Below, piece after piece: positions 60,578 to 64,000 of a stretch of 64,000 nt of DNA. The notes beneath the pieces are model-generated. The model did no database searches, was not told the DNA's origin, and worked only from the letters and a program-made list of their open reading frames with translations. Made by a program: the position numbers and the translations under genes. Origin of the DNA: Streptomyces sp. NBC_00091 (lineage in GTDB: Bacteria > Actinomycetota > Actinomycetes > Streptomycetales > Streptomycetaceae); NCBI RefSeq assembly GCF_026343185.1, contig NZ_JAPEMA010000001.1, positions 4,402,001 to 4,466,000 on the forward strand, given 5' to 3'. Every line of letters begins with the position of its first letter. The stretch's first letter is position 1.

Positions 60578-61293
60578 CGGATCGTAAGGCCGAGCTCGCC
60601 GAGAACCTCGAGCGGGTGGAGGAACGTATCTCGGCCGCCTGCGCGGCGGCCGGACGCAAGCGGGACGAGGTGACCCTCATCGTGGTCACCAAGACCTACC
60701 CGGCAAGCGACGTACGACTGCTGGCGGACCTGGGTGTCCGTCATGTTGCGGAAAATCGTGACCAGGACGCCGCCCCCAAGGCCGCCGCCTGCGCGGATCT
60801 GCCGCTGAGCTGGCATTTCGTGGGCCAGTTGCAGACGAACAAAGTCCGTTCCGTGGCGGGATACGCGCAAGTGGTGCAGTCGGTCGACCGGCCGAAGCTC
60901 GTCACGGCGCTGTCGGCGGCGGCGGAGAGCCAGGGGCGCGAACTCGGCTGCCTCGTACAGATCGCGCTCGACGCCGAAACGGGGGAGCGCGGAGCCCGGG
61001 GCGGCGCCGCGCCCGACCTCATGGCCGAGTTGGCGGACCTCGTGGCCGGCGCGCCGGGGCTGCGGATCGACGGTCTCATGACCGTCGCCCCCCTGGCGGG
61101 TCCCTACGCGGGACGCGAACAGGCCGCCTTCGAGCGGATGATGGAATTGTCATCAAGCCTGCGCGCGGCCCATCCGGCTGCCACGATGGTGTCGGCCGGA
61201 ATGAGCGCCGACCTGGAACAGGCCGTGCGGGCGGGTGCGACACATGTACGCGTCGGCACTGCGGTACTCGGCGCGAGACCCCGGCTCGGGTAA
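60574..61293 (+). CDS. yggS: YggS-family pyridoxal-phosphate homeostasis protein
   Basis: 239 residues from ATG 60574, overlapping pgeF (ATGA). A single TIM-barrel PLP protein. The PLP Lys is in LIVVTKTYPASDV; other family segments are HVAENRDQDAAPKA, LSWHFVGQLQTNK, VQSVDRPKL, GLMTVAPL and VSAGMSADLEQAVRAGATHV. It has no enzyme activity of its own and buffers PLP and amino/keto acid pools. Located between ftsZ and sepF as YlmE in Gram-positives. Confidence 0.93.
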   Translation: MTDRKAELAENLERVEERISAACAAAGRKRDEVTLIVVTKTYPASDVRLLADLGVRHVAENRDQDAAPKAAACADLPLSWHFVGQLQTNKVRSVAGYAQVVQSVDRPKLVTALSAAAESQGRELGCLVQIALDAETGERGARGGAAPDLMAELADLVAGAPGLRIDGLMTVAPLAGPYAGREQAAFERMMELSSSLRAAHPAATMVSAGMSADLEQAVRAGATHVRVGTAVLGARPRLG

Positions 61294-61463
61294 CGTCGCG
61301 AAGAAAGTCGGACCACAGCAGAAAATATGGTCATTTCCGCAGATGAGCGGACAGACCACGTGGATCGCGGGCAGTTGGTGACTTTGGTGACACAGCTACT
61401 TTGCTGACGGACACTCGACACCTGCGGACAGGGCGATCCACCACAGAGCGGAGGACTCGGAGA

Positions 61464-62081
61464 ATGGCCGGCGCGATGCGCAAGATGGCGGTCTACCTCG
61501 GCCTCGTGGAGGACGACCGGTACGACAACCCGGGGTACGACCCCGATGACGAGTTCGAGCCCGAGCCGGAGCCGGAGCGGGCACGGGACCGGGATCGCAG
61601 ACAGCAGCCGGTGCACCAAACGCCCGTATCGGACGAACCGGTACGAGTCGTACAGCCCCCGGCTCCGCGGGAACCCCTCCCAATTCCGTCAGAAAACGGA
61701 CGTCCCGCGCGAATTGCCCCCGTGGCATCCATCACACCTGACCGCACCAACCTGGAGAAGAACGCCCCCGTGATCATGCCCAAGGTCGTCTCCGAGCGGG
61801 AGCCGTACCGCATCACGACGCTGCACCCCCGGACCTACAACGAGGCCCGTACCATCGGGGAACACTTCCGTGAGGGCACTCCGGTGATCATGAATCTCAC
61901 GGAGATGGACGACACGGACGCGAAGCGTCTCGTGGACTTCGCCGCCGGTCTTGTCTTCGGTCTGCACGGCAGTATTGAACGCGTGACACAGAAGGTGTTC
62001 CTGCTGTCTCCTGCTAACGTCGATGTCACGGCGGAGGACAAGGCCCGCATCGCGGAGGGCGGGTTCTTCAACCAAAGCTAG
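61464..62081 (+). CDS. sepF: Cell division protein SepF (Z-ring membrane anchor)
   Basis: 205 residues from ATG 61464, the M-A-G-A-M-R-K-M start used by Streptomyces SepF, with GGAGG 9 nt upstream. The N-terminal amphipathic helix ([14 protein letters not shown]) binds the membrane; an acidic Pro/Arg-rich linker follows. The C-terminal SepF core (residues about 115-205) includes [40 protein letters not shown] and [13 protein letters not shown]. It tethers FtsZ to the membrane through the FtsZ tail, replacing FtsA/ZipA, which Streptomyces lack. The gap from yggS is 170 bp and may contain a promoter. Confidence 0.95.
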   Translation: MAGAMRKMAVYLGLVEDDRYDNPGYDPDDEFEPEPEPERARDRDRRQQPVHQTPVSDEPVRVVQPPAPREPLPIPSENGRPARIAPVASITPDRTNLEKNAPVIMPKVVSEREPYRITTLHPRTYNEARTIGEHFREGTPVIMNLTEMDDTDAKRLVDFAAGLVFGLHGSIERVTQKVFLLSPANVDVTAEDKARIAEGGFFNQS

Positions 62082-62141
62082 ACCGATCCGTCAGATACGG
62101 GGCCGGGAACAGAGCGGTAGCAGGGGAGAGGGAAGCACGGG

Positions 62142-62438
62142 ATGGGCGTCGCACTGCAGGTGGTCTACATCGCGCTGATGTGCTTCCTCATCGTGCTGAT
62201 CTTCCGACTGGTCATGGACTACGTGTTCCAGTTCGCACGTTCATGGACACCCGGCAAGGCGATGGTGGTCGTTCTGGAGGCCACCTACACTGTCACCGAT
62301 CCACCGCTCAAGCTTCTTCGGCGTTTCATCCCGCCGTTGCGTCTCGGGGGCGTGGCACTCGACCTGTCCTTCTTCGTTCTGATGATCATCGTTTACATCC
62401 TCATCAGTTTCGTGAGCACCGCTGCGAGAAGCGTGTGA
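62142..62438 (+). CDS. ylmG: YggT family (YlmG) membrane protein
   Basis: 98 residues from ATG 62142 (GGAGAGGGAAGC upstream). Two hydrophobic helices, VVYIALMCFLIVLIFRLVMDYV and LDLSFFVLMIIVYILISFV, frame the YggT motif ATYTVTDPPLKLLRRFIPPL. It sits between sepF and divIVA as in other Gram-positives. Its role is not settled; it may organise the membrane or cell division machinery. It is cotranscribed with sepF across 60 bp. Confidence 0.9.
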   Translation: MGVALQVVYIALMCFLIVLIFRLVMDYVFQFARSWTPGKAMVVVLEATYTVTDPPLKLLRRFIPPLRLGGVALDLSFFVLMIIVYILISFVSTAARSV

Positions 62439-62520
62439 ACGATGAGCTTCCCCGCAGGCGCGGGGACAGTCCAGATACGGTCCTGCCGACTGCCGACGAC
62501 TACGTAGAGGTGAAGAAGAC

Positions 62521-63741
62521 ATGCCGCTGACTCCCGAGGACGTGCGGAACAAGCAGTTCACGACCGTCCGCCTGCGAGAAGGCTATGACGAGGACGAGGT
62601 CGACGCCTTCCTCGACGAGGTCGAGTCCGAGCTGACGCGTCTGCTGCGCGAGAACGAGGACCTGCGCGCGAAGCTGGCCGCCGCCACGCGTGCCGCCGCG
62701 CAGAACCAGCAGCAGCAGAACATGCGCAAGCCGGAACCCCAGGACCAGCGCGGCCCGGGCGCCCCCGTGCCGGCGGCCATATCCGGCCCGCCGCAGCAGC
62801 AGCAGCCGCAGATGGGCCCGCCGCAGCTTCCGGGCGGCCAGCCGCAGCTGCCGCCCGGCCCCGGTGGACACGGACCGCAGGGTCCGGGCCCGATGGGCGG
62901 CCCCATGCAGCAGCAGTCCATGGGTGGCCAGCACCCGATGGCGCCGCAGCAGCAGCAGATGGGCCAGCAGCCCATGCAGCAGCAGATGCAGCAGCAGTCC
63001 ATGGGCGGCCAGAACCAGCTCGGCCAGCCGATGGGCCAGCAGATGCAGCCGATGGGGCAGCAGATGCAGCCCATGGGTCAGCAGATGCAGCCGATGCAGC
63101 AGCCGCAGCTCCCGCAGCAGGGCCCCGGTGGCGACAGCGCCGCCCGCGTCCTGTCGCTCGCGCAGCAGACCGCCGACCAGGCGATCGCGGAGGCCCGCTC
63201 CGAGGCCAACAAGATCGTCGGCGAGGCGCGCAGCCGCGCCGAGGGCCTGGAGCGGGACGCCCGCGCCAAGGCCGACGCGCTGGAGCGGGACGCGCAGGAG
63301 AAGCACCGCGTCGCGATGGGCTCCCTGGAGTCCGCCCGCGCCACGCTGGAGCGCAAGGTCGAGGACCTGCGGGGCTTCGAGCGCGAGTACCGTACGCGAC
63401 TGAAGTCCTACCTGGAGTCGCAGCTGCGCCAGCTGGAGACCCAGGCCGACGACTCCCTCGCGCCGCCGCGCACCCCGGCCGGTCCGGCTCTGCCGCCGTC
63501 GCCGTCGCCCTCGATGGCTCCGGCCGGTGCCATGGGCCACTCGATGAGCAACCCGTCCATGGGCGGCCCGTCCCCGATGGGCGGTCCCTCCCCGATGGCC
63601 GGCGGCCCGTCCTACGGCGGCCAGCAGCAGATGTCCCCGGCGATGACCCAGCCGATGGCTCCGGTGCGGCCGGCTGCGCCGCAGCCGATGCAGGCGCCGT
63701 CGCCGATGCGGGGCTTCCTGATCGACGAGGACGACAACTAG
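62521..63741 (+). CDS. divIVA: Polar growth determinant DivIVA
   Basis: 406 residues. The N-terminal membrane-curvature domain is MPLTPEDVRNKQFTTVRLR...DEVDAFLDEVESELTRLL. Then comes a short coiled coil, a long Gln/Met/Pro/Gly-rich linker (about residues 62-200) with repeated MGQQMQPMGQQ units, and a second coiled coil (SLAQQTADQAIAEARSEANK to YLESQLRQLETQADD), followed by another Pro/Met-rich tail ending in GFLIDEDDN. It marks hyphal tips and directs apical wall growth, and it is essential in Streptomyces. It is the last gene of the cluster, with a hairpin 35 bp after its stop. Confidence 0.95.
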   Translation: MPLTPEDVRNKQFTTVRLREGYDEDEVDAFLDEVESELTRLLRENEDLRAKLAAATRAAAQNQQQQNMRKPEPQDQRGPGAPVPAAISGPPQQQQPQMGPPQLPGGQPQLPPGPGGHGPQGPGPMGGPMQQQSMGGQHPMAPQQQQMGQQPMQQQMQQQSMGGQNQLGQPMGQQMQPMGQQMQPMGQQMQPMQQPQLPQQGPGGDSAARVLSLAQQTADQAIAEARSEANKIVGEARSRAEGLERDARAKADALERDAQEKHRVAMGSLESARATLERKVEDLRGFEREYRTRLKSYLESQLRQLETQADDSLAPPRTPAGPALPPSPSPSMAPAGAMGHSMSNPSMGGPSPMGGPSPMAGGPSYGGQQQMSPAMTQPMAPVRPAAPQPMQAPSPMRGFLIDEDDN

Positions 63742-63775
63742 GCGCCGCCGCCGCGTCTGTCGGCAGTCGCTTCAC

Positions 63776-63817
63776 GGGCCGGGCCCGGTACCCCCACGGG
63801 GGCACCGGGCCCGGCCC
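63776..63817 (+). terminator. Terminator hairpin after divIVA
   Basis: A 14-bp perfect outer stem GGGCCGGGCCCGGT with ACCGGGCCCGGCCC, an A/C mismatch and a 5-bp inner stem. No U run, as usual for Streptomyces. It lies 35 bp beyond the divIVA stop and marks the end of the dcw cluster transcripts. Confidence 0.75.
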
Positions 63818-63877
63818 GTTCCCGTACCCGGGGCGGGTCCCGTGCCGGTGCGGGGGCCGGGTGCGGGGGTGCCGCTG

Positions 63878-64000
63878 CGCGGGGCGGTCCCCTACCCGCC
63901 CTTCGCCCGTTCCCTGGGGCTCCGCCCCAGACCCCGCGCCTCAAACGCCGGCGAGGCTGGATCTTCCAGCCCCGCCGGCGTTGAGGCGCGGGCGCGGAGC
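63878..64000. repeat. Dispersed GC-rich palindromic intergenic repeat, copy 3 (cut by window edge)
   Basis: Carries the same string of modules as the copy at 15.2 kb: CGCTGCGCGGGG, GTCCCCTACCCGCCCTTCG, GGGGCTCCGCCCC and GACCCCGCGCCTCAAACG. The near-perfect stem CGCCGGCGAGGCTGG / CAGCCCCGCCGGCG follows at about 63946-63980. The inverted outer arm GTTGAGGCGCGG closes it. No gene is visible from the divIVA stop to the window end. Confidence 0.8.

Noticed and set aside
62901..63110. CAGCAG/ATGGGC-rich tract considered as a CRISPR-like or tandem repeat locus
   Set aside because: It is in-frame coding sequence of the DivIVA linker, with irregular units and no spacers.

Overview
The window is a high-G+C chromosomal segment of a Streptomyces species. 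It carries the complete Streptomyces division and cell-wall (dcw) cluster, in S. coelicolor gene order, from rsmH to divIVA (about 45.3-63.7 kb). Upstream lies the matching S. coelicolor SCO2126-SCO2093 neighbourhood in the same order: glucokinase, MacRS, phosphofructokinase, trpEG, aroH, bacterioferritin, PASTA kinase, thiamine genes and metF. Codon use has a strong third-position G/C bias, and GTG and TTG starts are frequent. No rRNA, tRNA, CRISPR array or prophage was seen.

Region 1 (1-8.7 kb): the tail of an SRPBCC protein, an ArsA-like ATPase, a DUF5304 protein, ROK glucokinase and an EEP-family hydrolase. Then comes a small accessory cassette (about 4.4-6.75 kb). It holds two tiny leftward genes, a divergent XRE/TPR-like regulator and a YdcF-family protein, and is bracketed by inverted repeats of about 550 bp. 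A lipase-like hydrolase and a DUF308-like membrane protein follow.

Region 2 (8.8-19 kb): a PlsC acyltransferase, the MacS/MacR two-component pair, a TnpB-only IS605-type element inserted upstream of a phosphofructokinase with PPi-type residues, a D-2-hydroxyacid dehydrogenase, a fused TrpE-TrpG under a Trp-Trp-Trp leader attenuator, and class II DAHP synthase.

Region 3 (19-31 kb): bfd (with an iron box) and bfr, a sulfite-oxidase-like protein, a His-rich DUF4396 membrane protein behind a CsoR-like operator, endonuclease IV, a PASTA Ser/Thr kinase, thiO-thiS-thiG under a TPP riboswitch, a ferredoxin-reductase-like flavoprotein, an Rv2175c-type DNA-binding protein, thiE and metF.

Region 4 (31-45 kb): a CrtI-like flavoprotein, DUF4126 and DUF3040 membrane proteins, a methyltransferase, a HEPN protein, a TetR-regulated NBD/YhgE-Pip operon with a perfect 26-bp operator palindrome, a transglutaminase/DUF58/MoxR operon, and beta-carbonic anhydrase.

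Region 5 (45.3-63.8 kb): rsmH-ftsL-(507-bp repeat-filled gap)-ftsI-murE-murF-mraY-murD-ftsW-murG-ftsQ-ftsZ-pgeF-yggS-sepF-yggT-divIVA. Many genes are joined by 4-bp ATGA/GTGA overlaps. Together they make lipid II, polymerise and cross-link septal peptidoglycan, build the Z ring, and mark the hyphal tip for polar growth. A GC-rich palindromic intergenic repeat family occurs at about 15.2, 46.8-47.2 and 63.9 kb.
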